The translations under genes and the position numbers were made by a program. The notes under the pieces were generated by a model. The model worked only from the letters and a program-made list of their open reading frames with translations. It did no database searches and had not been told where the DNA came from. A stretch of DNA of 64,000 nucleotides from Rhodococcus sp. P-2 (GTDB lineage Bacteria > Actinomycetota > Actinomycetes > Mycobacteriales > Mycobacteriaceae). The DNA lies in assembly GCF_016598535.1 (NCBI RefSeq), contig NZ_CP066779.1, positions 5,392,053-5,456,052 on the forward strand, in the 5' to 3' direction. This document shows positions 9,569 through 17,792 of this stretch, in pieces; position 1 is the stretch's first letter; each line of letters opens with the position of its first letter.

Positions 9569-10197
9569 TCCGGCTTGCGCGCAACGACCCGGAACACGAT
9601 TCCACCCCGTCCGGTGCGCTGCACCTCGTCGATCAGGAAACCGGCGTTTTCGAGGTATCCAATCGGTTCGCGGGTGAGATGATCGGCACCGAACCGAACA
9701 AAAAGCGGTTCGACAACCTTCATCAATGTACGAGCCACAATGTTCTTGCTCGGTCCGTGCTCGGCGAGAACGAATCGACCGCCGGGCACCAGGACTCGAA
9801 ACGCTTCGCTCGCAACTCGGTCCGGATCGGGGATCGTACAAAAGGCGTAGGTGGAGACCAATGTGTCCACGCACTCGTCGGGAACATCGAGTGCTTGCAC
9901 GTCTCCGAGTCGTAGGTCGACTTCGGTCTTCACTCCCTCGGAGACCTTGAGCCTGGCCTGATCGAGCATCGCAGTCGAGATGTCCACGCCGATGACGTAA
10001 TCGACGTCGTCCCCGTAGAGCGGCAGGTTCAGTCCGGTTCCCACGGCGATCTCGACCACGCGGCCATGCGCCTGGTCCACAGCCCATTTCCGGGCGTCAC
10101 CGAGCACAAAACGTTCGAAGCGCCCGATCTGTCGGTCGTAGTGCGCCGCCATTGCGTCGAAAGTCTTGGCGACCTGTGCAGTGTCTGGTTCACGCAT
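9541..10197 (-). CDS. Class I SAM-dependent methyltransferase
   Basis: A 218-residue Rossmann methyltransferase of the UbiE/Methyltransf_11 type. Motif I is VVEIAVGTGLN (residues about 45-55), followed by the acidic DVDYVIGVDIS strand that binds the SAM ribose, and RLGDVQALD as motif II. It resembles phosphatidylethanolamine N-methyltransferase-like proteins, but the substrate cannot be assigned. It is a single gene convergent with the thiolase gene. Confidence 0.85.
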   Translation of the reverse strand: MREPDTAQVAKTFDAMAAHYDRQIGRFERFVLGDARKWAVDQAHGRVVEIAVGTGLNLPLYGDDVDYVIGVDISTAMLDQARLKVSEGVKTEVDLRLGDVQALDVPDECVDTLVSTYAFCTIPDPDRVASEAFRVLVPGGRFVLAEHGPSKNIVARTLMKVVEPLFVRFGADHLTREPIGYLENAGFLIDEVQRTGRGGIVFRVVARKPDPEWTALGH

Positions 10198-10437
10198 AGT
10201 GCCCCGTTTCGATCGATCTTCTGTGCAGTCTTACACGCGAGCACCGGGTCGGGAAGACCTTTCGTGACGAAGGGCAACCGGCCGAGCGAGGTCGTCCGTG
10301 ACGGATGCCCCCGGTATCGTTCCAGGTGACCTGACCTCACCTACGACGATCATGGATAGAGACCTCGTGCGATCAAGTAACTGCGTCACCGGTTCGGTCC
10401 GGCCACCTTTTCTCACTGATTCCACGGGAGGTCTGTG

Positions 10438-11379
10438 ATGGCCGGCGGACTGTTCGCTCTGCTCGACGACGTCGCGGCCCTGGCTCGCATGGCCGCGGCC
10501 TCGATCGACGACGTTGCTGCCGCAACCGGTAAGGCGACGGCCAAAGCTGCAGGTGTCGTGATCGACGACGCAGCCGTCACCCCGCAGTACGTCCGTGGAC
10601 TCGCGGCCGAGCGCGAACTACCGATCATCAAGCGCATCGCCATCGGATCGCTGCGCAACAAGCTGCTGATCATCCTGCCGATCGCTCTGCTGCTCAGTCA
10701 GTTCCTTCCCTGGCTCCTGACGCCGCTGTTGATGGTCGGTGGCTGCTACCTCAGCTATGAAGCAGTGCACAAGATCTGGGGTGCGATATTCGGCCACGGT
10801 GATCACCACGAAACGGCCGACGAGCACCCTCGCGACGAAGAGGCCGTGGTTTCGGGTGCCGTCCGCACCGACCTGATCTTGTCCGCCGAGATCATGGTGA
10901 TCGCACTCAACACCATCGCAGGTGAAGGCTTCTGGAGCCGGTTGGTGATCCTTGCCGTCGTGGCGGTTGTCATCACCGTGGTCGTCTACGGCGTCGTCGG
11001 ACTGATCGTGAAGATGGACGACATCGGCTTGAGAATCGCCGAGACGTCGTCGGGTTTCACCCACAAGGTCGGCCGTGGACTGGTTCGCGGTATGCCTCAC
11101 GTGATGTCGGTGCTCTCGGTGGTGGGTACTGCCGCGATGCTGTGGGTCGGTGGCCACATCCTGTTGGTCGGCATCGACGAACTGGGCTTCCACCCGCTGT
11201 ACGACGCCGTTCATCACGGAGAAGAAGCAGTCAGTGACATCGCCGGAGTCGGTGGCGTACTGGCGTGGATCGTCAACACCCTTGCCTCGGCAGCGCTGGG
11301 TCTGGTGGTTGGCGCCATCATCGTCGCAGCTCAACTCGGTATCACCCGCCTGTTCGCAAAGCGTTCTGCGACGGCCTGA
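10438..11379 (+). CDS. DUF808 (YedI-like) inner-membrane protein
   Basis: A 313-residue protein matching the DUF808/YedI family from its first residues (AGGLFALLDDVAALARMAA, then ATGKATAKAAGVVIDD). Five or so membrane helices follow from residue 75. Homologues are widespread, with no established biochemical role. ATG at 10438 follows GGGAGG at 7 bases; an in-frame GTG lies one codon earlier. It is convergent with a WYL regulator and separated from it by only four bases. Confidence 0.85.
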   Translation: MAGGLFALLDDVAALARMAAASIDDVAAATGKATAKAAGVVIDDAAVTPQYVRGLAAERELPIIKRIAIGSLRNKLLIILPIALLLSQFLPWLLTPLLMVGGCYLSYEAVHKIWGAIFGHGDHHETADEHPRDEEAVVSGAVRTDLILSAEIMVIALNTIAGEGFWSRLVILAVVAVVITVVVYGVVGLIVKMDDIGLRIAETSSGFTHKVGRGLVRGMPHVMSVLSVVGTAAMLWVGGHILLVGIDELGFHPLYDAVHHGEEAVSDIAGVGGVLAWIVNTLASAALGLVVGAIIVAAQLGITRLFAKRSATA

Positions 11380-11383
11380 TCGC

Positions 11384-12328
11384 CTACCTGTGGCGGAGCA
11401 CCATCTGCTCCGCCACAGTTCGCATCCCTTCACGCAACGACGAGGGTGCGAGCAGCTCGACGTCGGCTCCCAGCCCGATCAACTGTGAGAGCGCGACGGC
11501 TTCGCTCTCGAGTTTCAGCCAAGCGCCCACCCATCCGTCGTCGTCCTCGGGTCCCACTTCGACAGCAGCCGCAAGCTCGCCCACCACATCGGGGAGCCGG
11601 CGCCTGCCCTCTGGTGACAACCGCACCTGGCAGTCGAAACGAAGCAGCGACCGGTCGAACTCGGCCATCGACGCAGCCCACCACGACGGCAGATCGAAAT
11701 CCACCGGCCGGGTGAACGAATCATCTTCTACCACCGTATTTTTGATGCGGCAGACTCGAAACGACAGCGTTCGACCGTTCATCCCCGCCACCAGATACCA
11801 AACGCCGGCTTTGATGACCAGCCCCAGCGGTTCGACCGTCCGCTCGCGATCGCGGTAGACGAAGCGCAGTCGACGCGAGACCAGCACAGCGGATGTTATG
11901 AGCGGAAGCGCAGAGATGTCGTCGACGCCGCCGAACCAGCCCGGGACGTCCACCAGGATTCGGTCCTGCCACAAGCGCGCACTCTCGCGCAGCGGACCGG
12001 GCAGGGTGCGGAGTAGTTTGGCCCCTGCCGAACCGACGGCGTCGGATCGCCCGAGGTCCGCAGCGATGGACGGTACGCCCAACAGCATGAGTGCCGACGT
12101 CTCGTCGTCCGTCATGCCGGACAGCTTGGACTGCCAACCGTCGAGCAGATGGATGCCGCCGCCAGGACCGCTCTCGGTCCAGATCGGCACACCGGCAGCC
12201 GACAACGAGGCCACGTCGCGGTAGATCGTCCGCACCGATACACCGAACTCGTCGGCCAATTGATCTGCGACGACGCCAGGGCTGCCCTGCAAACGCAACA
12301 TGAGTTGGAGCAGTCGCGCGGATCTCAT
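11384..12328 (-). CDS. HTH/WYL-domain transcriptional regulator (YafY type)
   Basis: A 314-residue regulator with an N-terminal DeoR-like HTH (LQGSPGVVADQLADEFGVSVRTIYRDVASL, in the first 45 residues) and a WYL ligand-binding domain whose motif reads GVWYLVAG. ATG at 12328 is chosen over one eight codons upstream because it begins with the conserved MRSARLLQLML. A -10-like TAATGT 7 bases before it suggests a leaderless transcript. It is divergent from a flavin-type oxidase gene, with an inverted repeat in the 55-base gap, so it probably controls that gene and itself. Confidence 0.9.
   Translation of the reverse strand: MRSARLLQLMLRLQGSPGVVADQLADEFGVSVRTIYRDVASLSAAGVPIWTESGPGGGIHLLDGWQSKLSGMTDDETSALMLLGVPSIAADLGRSDAVGSAGAKLLRTLPGPLRESARLWQDRILVDVPGWFGGVDDISALPLITSAVLVSRRLRFVYRDRERTVEPLGLVIKAGVWYLVAGMNGRTLSFRVCRIKNTVVEDDSFTRPVDFDLPSWWAASMAEFDRSLLRFDCQVRLSPEGRRRLPDVVGELAAAVEVGPEDDDGWVGAWLKLESEAVALSQLIGLGADVELLAPSSLREGMRTVAEQMVLRHR
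11388..11418. terminator. Bidirectional terminator (DUF808 / WYL gene)
   Basis: CTGTGGCGGAGCA (11388-11400) and TGCTCCGCCACAG (11406-11418) form a perfect 13-bp stem with a CCATC loop. The hairpin is encoded inside the last codons of the WYL regulator gene, an economical overlap of terminator and coding sequence. Confidence 0.75.
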
Positions 12329-12351
12329 GGTGCGAACATTACCGAGAATCA

Positions 12352-12368
12352 CTGACAGAAGTTGTCAG
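12352..12368. promoter_or_regulatory. Inverted repeat between WYL regulator and oxidase gene
   Basis: CTGACA (12352-12357) and TGTCAG (12363-12368) are perfect arms separated by GAAGT, centred in the divergent promoter region. Regulators of this family use similar TGACA/TGTCA dyads, so this is a good operator candidate. Confidence 0.5.
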
Positions 12369-12383
12369 GAATAGGGGTGCACA

Positions 12384-12857
12384 ATGACCGTCATGGTCAC
12401 CTGGAAGCAATTCTCCGAAGAAGTTCCCACCCTTGCCGACGCGGTTCAAGCGCGGTTCACAGCCCACAAGCATCACGTCCTCGCAACGCTGCGCAAGGAC
12501 GGTTCCCCGCGGGTCAGCGGCACCGAAGTCGCAATCCTCGACGGACGGTTGGTGCTCGGTTCGATGTTCGGCGCTCTCAAGGCGAAGGACCTCGTCCGTG
12601 ACGGGCGCTACGCCCTCCACAGCAATCCCGGCGAGCACACGATGGAAGGCGGCGATGCGAAGATCGCCGGAATTGCACGCGAGGTGACCGGCGACGAGTT
12701 CGAAGCCGTTCTGGAAAGCTACACCTACGAGGTTCCGAAACCCCTGCACCTCTTTGTCCTCGATATCGACGAGGTGGTGCACACGACCGTCGACGGGGAA
12801 CACATGTACGTCGACCTCTGGAAGCCGGGCAAGGAGATCACCCGCTTCACCAAGTGA
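12384..12857 (+). CDS. Pyridoxamine 5'-phosphate oxidase-family flavin protein
   Basis: A 157-residue split-barrel protein (PPOX/F420-binding superfamily). The first strand pair has the typical form HHVLATLRKDGSPRVSG, followed by LGSMFGALKAKDLVRDGRYAL. It probably uses FMN or F420; true PNPOx activity is unlikely at this length and without the PNPOx C-terminus. Either ATG at 12384 or ATG three codons later may be used. It is divergent from the WYL regulator. The last 11 bases overlap the convergent cation exporter gene. Confidence 0.82.
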   Translation: MTVMVTWKQFSEEVPTLADAVQARFTAHKHHVLATLRKDGSPRVSGTEVAILDGRLVLGSMFGALKAKDLVRDGRYALHSNPGEHTMEGGDAKIAGIAREVTGDEFEAVLESYTYEVPKPLHLFVLDIDEVVHTTVDGEHMYVDLWKPGKEITRFTK

Positions 12858-13776
12858 CGTTCTTCTCGCAATGCTCGCCGTTGGCACACGATTCCACCTG
12901 GACAGTGGCGTGGGAAAGACCGTGACTTTCGAGGACGGTGCGCGCGGATTCCAGAACGTTCGACGAATTCGCGTCACTGGTCAGGTGGACCGTCGCGACA
13001 TCCATCCCGGTAGTGAGCGTCCAGACGTGCAGGTCGTGGACACCCATCACGCTCGGCAGTGCGGCCAGGTCGGCCTCGACAGCTTCGACGTCGACGTCGG
13101 CGGGCGACGCCTGCGTCAGAATGCGAAGCGATGCTGCAGCCAGTTTGATCGCACGCGGCACCACCCACAGCGAGATGAGAACACCGACGACGACGTCCGC
13201 CCACGTCCAGTTGAACACCAGGACAAGGCCACCGGCGATCAGAACGCCGACGCTACCGACCGCGTCGGCAAGCACTTCGAGGTACGCGCCACGCACCGCG
13301 AGGCTGTCCTTGGAATCGCCGCGCAGCATCAGCATCACAACGATGTTCGCGGCCAGACCGGCGGCAGCAGTGATGATCAGGGCGCCGCCGGGAATCTCGG
13401 GTTCGTTTCCGATCCGGCCGATTGCCTCGTAGAAGACCCAGGCCGCAACGGCCAGCAGCATCACCGCGTTGGCCATGGCGGTCAACACCTCGGCGCGGTG
13501 CCAACCGAAAGTCCTGGCAGCGGTGGTGCTGCCCTTCTTCGCGAGCAACAACGCTGTCAGTCCCATGGCCATACCCACCACGTCGGTGAGCATGTGACCG
13601 GCGTCGGCGAGCAGAGCCAACGAGTTGATCAGGATGCCGACCGTGGCTTCGAGCACGAGGAATGCAACGAGAATCGCAAGCGCGATCGCCATTTTCCTGA
13701 TGCGTTGCGGTGACGGTCCTACGCCGACCGAATCTGCTGCCGAGTGGCCATGTGAATGACCGTGCCCTGCTCCCAT
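12847..13776 (-). CDS. Cation diffusion facilitator (CzcD/ZitB-like)
   Basis: A 309-residue CDF exporter, likely for zinc, cobalt or a related divalent cation, working as a proton antiporter. The N-terminus is His-rich (GAGHGHSHGHS) and six membrane helices follow. TM2 carries the metal site LLADAGHMLTD. In TM5 the usual HxxxD reads EVLAD, with glutamate for histidine, a variant that may change metal choice. The cytoplasmic domain has DVHDLHVWT-like features (MGVHDLHVWTL). ATG at 13776 has GGGAGG upstream, whereas the 17-codon extension lacks one. Direct repeats lie 35 bases upstream. Confidence 0.92.
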   Translation of the reverse strand: MGAGHGHSHGHSAADSVGVGPSPQRIRKMAIALAILVAFLVLEATVGILINSLALLADAGHMLTDVVGMAMGLTALLLAKKGSTTAARTFGWHRAEVLTAMANAVMLLAVAAWVFYEAIGRIGNEPEIPGGALIITAAAGLAANIVVMLMLRGDSKDSLAVRGAYLEVLADAVGSVGVLIAGGLVLVFNWTWADVVVGVLISLWVVPRAIKLAAASLRILTQASPADVDVEAVEADLAALPSVMGVHDLHVWTLTTGMDVATVHLTSDANSSNVLESARTVLESHGLSHATVQVESCANGEHCEKNVTW

Positions 13777-13810
13777 TTGTCCTGTTCCCTCCCAAGTCCT
13801 CCTCAGAGCA

Positions 13811-13831
13811 TATGCATACATTCGCATACAT
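13811..13831. repeat. GCATACAT direct repeat upstream of CDF gene
   Basis: GCATACAT occurs twice with a 10-base period (13814-13821 and 13824-13831), and TATGC (13811) with GCATA (13824) gives a partial inverted repeat. It lies 35 bases upstream of the exporter start in an A/T-rich patch, so a metal-sensor operator is plausible. Confidence 0.4.
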
Positions 13832-13867
13832 ACAATGAGTTGCTCAGTGAGCGGGAAACGGCAGAGG

Positions 13868-15013
13868 TCAGTGATCCGGCTCGTACGCGGGATGAGGCAC
13901 AGTGGGCGGCAGAGTGGCGATCGACGAGATGCGCTTCATGCCTGCTACCTGCAAGAGGTCGACGACCAGCGAGCGAATCTGGGCGAACACCACGGTCGAG
14001 GACAGTCCTGCGTTCTCGACTATCGCCGGTTTCAGCTCCTTTGCGACCGAGCGCAGGACGCGCGCTGCTTCGGCCTGATCAGGCTGCTCCCCCGGCTCCG
14101 CCAGGATCATCTCCTTCAGAACTTCGACGGCTTTCGACAAGCGCTCCACCTGAGCTACCAGACGCGGATCGAGGATCTCGTCGTCCCTGACCAACGTCAA
14201 CGAACGACGCGCGAGCACTCGAATGTTGCGCATCGCGTTGTCGATGGGATCGGCTGTCGCCATGAGCCTTTCGAGGCGCGGTCGACTGTTCCAGTACAGC
14301 GGGGAGATTCGGCTGATCTCGCGCCCGCCGAGAAGGTTGCTGCGCAAACCGTCGATGGCACCTTGAGTTGCGCGCGCCTTCTGCAGCGCCTTCACGATCG
14401 GGTCAGGGTCGTTCGCGACAAGCCCGTCTGCCACCAATTGCAGTACCTCGGAAGCGGTTCCGAGAATCGATGCAGCATCCTTGCGTGCGCGTCGTACCGG
14501 GTGGGTGGGGATGATCGCGACCACAGCGATGCCCACCAGGCCACCGACCAGGGCATCGATCATGCGATCGGGTCCGCCACTGCCGCCCGGCGGGATCAGC
14601 GTCGCCACCAGCACCGCCGAGTTTCCCGCCTGCATGGAGAAAATCGGTCCGCTGTTCAGAAGCACCGCCACGGACATCGCCAGAACAACGACCAAACTGA
14701 TCTGCCAGGGCCCGCTCCCGATGCCGGAGATGATCAGGTCACCGATTCCGATACCGACCGTGACTCCCGCAACCAACTCGAACGAGCGTCGGAGTCGGGC
14801 GCCCAACGACAGACCGAGCGAGACCACGGCGGCAATCGGCGCGAAGAACGGCGCATGGTGCCCGATCACCGTGGTGGCAACCCACCACGCCAATCCGGCC
14901 GCCAAGGCACATTGAATGATCGGTAGCGCCGACGTTTGAAGCCGACGCACCGATTTGCGAGCCCGGTCCTTGATACCGGCCCGGCTCGGACGGAAACTGC
15001 TAACCGAGGCCAA
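13868..15013 (-). CDS. FUSC / aromatic-acid-exporter-like membrane protein
   Basis: A membrane protein of about 381 residues with an N-terminal bundle of about six helices (FUSC_2 type; IIQCALAAGLAWWVATTVIG, then FFAPIAAVVSLGLSLGAR). A long charged helical C-terminal half (about 180-381) follows. The family is linked to export of aromatic acids or toxic compounds, but its function is loosely defined. TTG at 15013 overlaps the end of the DUF3151 gene by 14 bases and begins LASVSSFRPS; GTG at 14950 is an alternative. The open frame further upstream is only a shadow of DUF3151. Confidence 0.8.
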   Translation of the reverse strand: MASVSSFRPSRAGIKDRARKSVRRLQTSALPIIQCALAAGLAWWVATTVIGHHAPFFAPIAAVVSLGLSLGARLRRSFELVAGVTVGIGIGDLIISGIGSGPWQISLVVVLAMSVAVLLNSGPIFSMQAGNSAVLVATLIPPGGSGGPDRMIDALVGGLVGIAVVAIIPTHPVRRARKDAASILGTASEVLQLVADGLVANDPDPIVKALQKARATQGAIDGLRSNLLGGREISRISPLYWNSRPRLERLMATADPIDNAMRNIRVLARRSLTLVRDDEILDPRLVAQVERLSKAVEVLKEMILAEPGEQPDQAEAARVLRSVAKELKPAIVENAGLSSTVVFAQIRSLVVDLLQVAGMKRISSIATLPPTVPHPAYEPDH

Positions 15014-15416
15014 GCGCTTCGGCGGCGTTGGGATCGCAGTCTTCGAGCAGATCGAGGCAACGCGCGTACTCGTCGGCTTCACCGATCGTCTTCGCGGCCT
15101 TGGCCAGGACAGCGACGCAACGCAGGAAGCCACGGTTCGGTTCATGGCTGTACGGCACGGGACCGAAACCCTTCCAACCGTTTCGACGCAGTTGGTCCAG
15201 TCCGCGGTGGTAGCCGGTACGCGCGTAGGCGTAGGCCGTGATGGTTTCGCCCTTGTCCAGGGCAGCCTCGGCGAGGTAGGCCCACGCGATGGAGGCAGTG
15301 GGATGGTCGGCCGCGACCTGGGCCGGGTCAGCGTGGTTGAGCAGTGCCGATTCCGCTTCGTCGTCGCCGGGAAGCAGGGTGGGCTTGGGTCCGAGCAGGT
15401 CACCGAATTGGGTCAT
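15000..15416 (-). CDS. DUF3151 protein (Rv0360c-like)
   Basis: A 138-residue soluble actinobacterial protein of unknown function. It is mainly helical and TPR-like in feel (HPTASIAWAYLAEAALDKGE, then AYAYARTGYHRGLDQLRRNGWKG). The second half is cysteine-containing (LRCVAVLAKAA, ARCLDLLEDCD). ATG at 15416 starts MTQFGDLLGPKPTLLPGD, typical of the family. It is divergent from the Pro/Ala-rich membrane protein gene, as I recall for Rv0360c/Rv0361, and overlaps the FUSC gene. Confidence 0.88.
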   Translation of the reverse strand: MTQFGDLLGPKPTLLPGDDEAESALLNHADPAQVAADHPTASIAWAYLAEAALDKGETITAYAYARTGYHRGLDQLRRNGWKGFGPVPYSHEPNRGFLRCVAVLAKAAKTIGEADEYARCLDLLEDCDPNAAEALGLG

Positions 15417-15541
15417 GCGCTCATTGTGCCCGCTACGCCTTTCTGCCACAGGACCGCCTCGCCGACGGTCGGAGTTATGCAGGCTACATACCGGTCGTTA
15501 CCCTGACATGGTCATTGCTGCATAAGACCGAAGGGTTACCC

Positions 15542-16453
15542 GTGCCGGACTCGAAAGACGACAACTCGACAAAGAGCGCAGCCCCGAAGGGTGCGCCCGA
15601 GAAGTCGGCCCCGACCGAACCTGCGACTGTGGCGATCCAGAAGGCAGACAAGAACTCGAAGGCCGGCAAGGATTCGAAGGCAGACGGCGACGCCAAGGCC
15701 GCTAGTGCGCCAACGGTCGCGATCCCCACGGCAACTCAGGCTCCCACGGCAACTCAGGCTCCCACGGCAACTCCGGCACCCACAGCAGCCCCGACACCCC
15801 AGCCGAAACCGGAGCCCGCCACCGTCGCGATTCCGAAAGCCTCGCGGCCGACACCACCGCCCCGGCAAGCTCCGACCCCACCACCGGCGCCGCAGCGCGC
15901 CGCGCCTCAACCGCCGCAGCGCGCCGCGCCTCAACGTGTTGGTGTCGCAGCGACCCAACCTCCGGCCCAGCCGATGCCGACTCGCATCGAGCCCGCCGCG
16001 CCGGAGAAGACCAAGCGCAGCGGCAAGGGCTGGTACATCGCGGCAGCAGCTGCCGGCGTGGCCGTCCTCGCGGCAATCGGCGTCGCCGTATTCGTCTCGT
16101 CCAACAGCGGTAGCGGTGAAAGCTCACCCGAAGCCCAGGTCCAGACCGCCATCTCGACGTACGTCGACGCTCTGCAGACCGGCGATCTGGCAACGCTGCG
16201 AACGTCGACCTGTGGGGCGTTGGGCGAGTACTACCGCACCATTCCCGACACGGCGTTCGCTCAGGTCCACGACAATGCCGTCGCGCAGAAGACGATCCCG
16301 CAGGTCGGGGCTGTCGACGCGGTTCGCATCACCGACGACACCGCGATCGCTCAGGTCCAGGCAAGTTTGCCGAGCACGGGCGAGCAGTCATGGCGCACAT
16401 TCGACCTCGAGCGCCAGGACGGCACGTGGAAGGTCTGCGATCCCAGCAAGTAA
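15542..16453 (+). CDS. Pro/Ala-rich single-pass membrane protein (Rv0361-like)
   Basis: A 303-residue protein in three parts. A low-complexity Lys/Thr/Pro/Ala-rich cytoplasmic N-terminus covers 1-160, with TATQAP repeats and the three-fold motif ATVAI. One membrane helix spans about 164-186. A small extracytoplasmic alpha+beta domain (190-303) resembles DUF4878/NTF2-like folds (VQTAISTYVDALQTGD, ending SWRTFDLERQDGTWKVCDPS) with one cysteine near each end. GTG at 15542 follows GAAGGG. The domain layout matches mycobacterial Rv0361. Function is unknown; a cell-envelope role is likely from topology. Confidence 0.82.
   Translation: MPDSKDDNSTKSAAPKGAPEKSAPTEPATVAIQKADKNSKAGKDSKADGDAKAASAPTVAIPTATQAPTATQAPTATPAPTAAPTPQPKPEPATVAIPKASRPTPPPRQAPTPPPAPQRAAPQPPQRAAPQRVGVAATQPPAQPMPTRIEPAAPEKTKRSGKGWYIAAAAAGVAVLAAIGVAVFVSSNSGSGESSPEAQVQTAISTYVDALQTGDLATLRTSTCGALGEYYRTIPDTAFAQVHDNAVAQKTIPQVGAVDAVRITDDTAIAQVQASLPSTGEQSWRTFDLERQDGTWKVCDPSK
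15725..15778 (+). repeat. 18-bp coding tandem repeat
   Basis: CCCACGGCAACTCAGGCT occurs twice exactly (15725-15742, 15743-15760) and a third time with changes at the end (15761-15778), encoding the TATQAP repeats. Such repeats often vary in number between strains. Confidence 0.8.
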
Positions 16454-16489
16454 GTACCTGAACAGACAATAAGTACCTGAACAGACAAT
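16452..16489. repeat. Perfect 19-bp tandem duplication
   Basis: AAGTACCTGAACAGACAAT is present twice head to tail (16452-16470 and 16471-16489), starting at the stop codon of the Rv0361-like gene and ending at its terminator. It looks like a recent slippage duplication; no function is evident. Confidence 0.85.
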
Positions 16490-16528
16490 GCGCGCCGGCG
16501 AGAATTTCGCCGGCGCGCATTTTGTTCT
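16488..16528. terminator. Strong bidirectional terminator (Rv0361-like / fba)
   Basis: ATGCGCGCCGGCGA (16488-16501) and TCGCCGGCGCGCAT (16507-16520) form a perfect 14-bp GC-rich stem with a GAATT loop, followed by TTTGTTCT. It separates two convergent genes. Confidence 0.9.
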
Positions 16529-16551
16529 GTGTAGCTCAGTTGTGAAGCCGA

Positions 16552-17589
16552 TCAGCCTGCCGAGACCGAGCGTCCGGCCGACTTCAGGTCGTTGCACGCC
16601 TCGACGACGCGAGCCGTCATGCCTGCTTCGGCCTTCTTGAGGTAGCTGCGCGGGTCGTATGCCTTCTTGTTTCCGACCTCGCCGTCGACCTTGAGGACGC
16701 CGTCGTAGTTGGTGAAGAAGTGTCCTGCGATCGGACGGGAGAACGCGTACTGGGTGTCGGTGTCGACGTTCATCTTGACGACGCCGAAGTTCAGCGAGTC
16801 CTCGATCTCCGACTTCAGCGATCCCGATCCACCGTGGAAGACGAAGTCGAAGGGCTGCGAACCGGAAGCCAGGCCGAGCTTGGCAGCGGCGACCTTCTGG
16901 CCCTCTTCGAGAACCTCGGGCTTGAGCTTGACGTTGCCCGGCTTGTAGACGCCGTGGACGTTGCCGAAGGTGGCAGCGAGCAGGTACTTGCCCTGGTCAC
17001 CGATGCCCAGAGCGTCGACCGTCTTCTCGAAGTCCTCGCTCGAGGTGTAGAGCTTGTCGTTGATCTCGGCCTCGACGCCGTCTTCTTCGCCGCCGACGAC
17101 ACCGATCTCGACCTCGAGGATGATGCGTGCAGCCTTCGAGAGGGCGAGCAGTTCCTTGGCGATGGCCAGGTTCTCGTCGATCGGGATAGCCGAGCCGTCC
17201 CACATGTGCGACTGGAACAGCGGGTTACGACCGGCGTCGACGCGCTCCTGCGAGATCGCGAGCAGCGGACGCACGTAGGTGTCCAGCTTGTCCTTCGGGC
17301 AGTGGTCGGTGTGCAGCGCGATGGTGACGTCGTACTTTGCGGCGATCACGTGTGCGAACTCGGCGAGCGCAACAGCGCCGGTGACCATGTCCTTGACGCC
17401 CAAACCGGAACCGAACTCGGCGCCGCCCGTCGAGAACTGGATGATGCCGTCACTGCCGGCGTCCGCGAAGCCCTTGATGGCTGCGTTGATGGATTCGGAG
17501 CCGACACAGTTGATGGCGGGGAAGGCAAAGGAATGCTCCTTGGCCCGACCAAGCATCTCGGCATAGACCTCGGGAGTTGCGATAGGCAC
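16552..17589 (-). CDS. fba: Fructose-bisphosphate aldolase, class II
   Basis: Zinc-dependent aldolase of glycolysis and gluconeogenesis, 345 residues, class IIA length. Zinc and substrate motifs are visible: ALHTDHCPKDK (His ligand), EVEIGVVGGEEDGVE, and FVFHGGSGS with the phosphate-binding glycines, followed by NFGVVKMNVDTDTQ. The start is GTG at 17589 with GGAGG eight bases upstream, beginning MPIATPEVYAEML. It is divergent from a DedA gene, matching fba/Rv0364 in mycobacteria. Confidence 0.97.
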   Translation of the reverse strand: MPIATPEVYAEMLGRAKEHSFAFPAINCVGSESINAAIKGFADAGSDGIIQFSTGGAEFGSGLGVKDMVTGAVALAEFAHVIAAKYDVTIALHTDHCPKDKLDTYVRPLLAISQERVDAGRNPLFQSHMWDGSAIPIDENLAIAKELLALSKAARIILEVEIGVVGGEEDGVEAEINDKLYTSSEDFEKTVDALGIGDQGKYLLAATFGNVHGVYKPGNVKLKPEVLEEGQKVAAAKLGLASGSQPFDFVFHGGSGSLKSEIEDSLNFGVVKMNVDTDTQYAFSRPIAGHFFTNYDGVLKVDGEVGNKKAYDPRSYLKKAEAGMTARVVEACNDLKSAGRSVSAG

Positions 17590-17792
17590 GGCGGGAGTCC
17601 TCCATATACGTGTCGTTCGGAGCGCTCGGCGATGTGAAAGCGCTTCGTGTGGTCCTAGCAGTATGGCAAGTCCGACTCGTCACGTCTCTTTGCGGTCTCG
17701 GCCGCCACACAAGCCCGGTATCAGTCACCGCCGCCGACGCGATGACCTGCGGTGGTGGGAAACACTCAGATTCGGCCGGTACTCTGGCCCCC

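Noticed and set aside
15014..15403. N-terminal extension of the FUSC frame
   Set aside because: The extension overlaps the DUF3151 gene on the same strand and reads as random Ser/Arg/Pro-rich sequence; the membrane domain begins after 15013.
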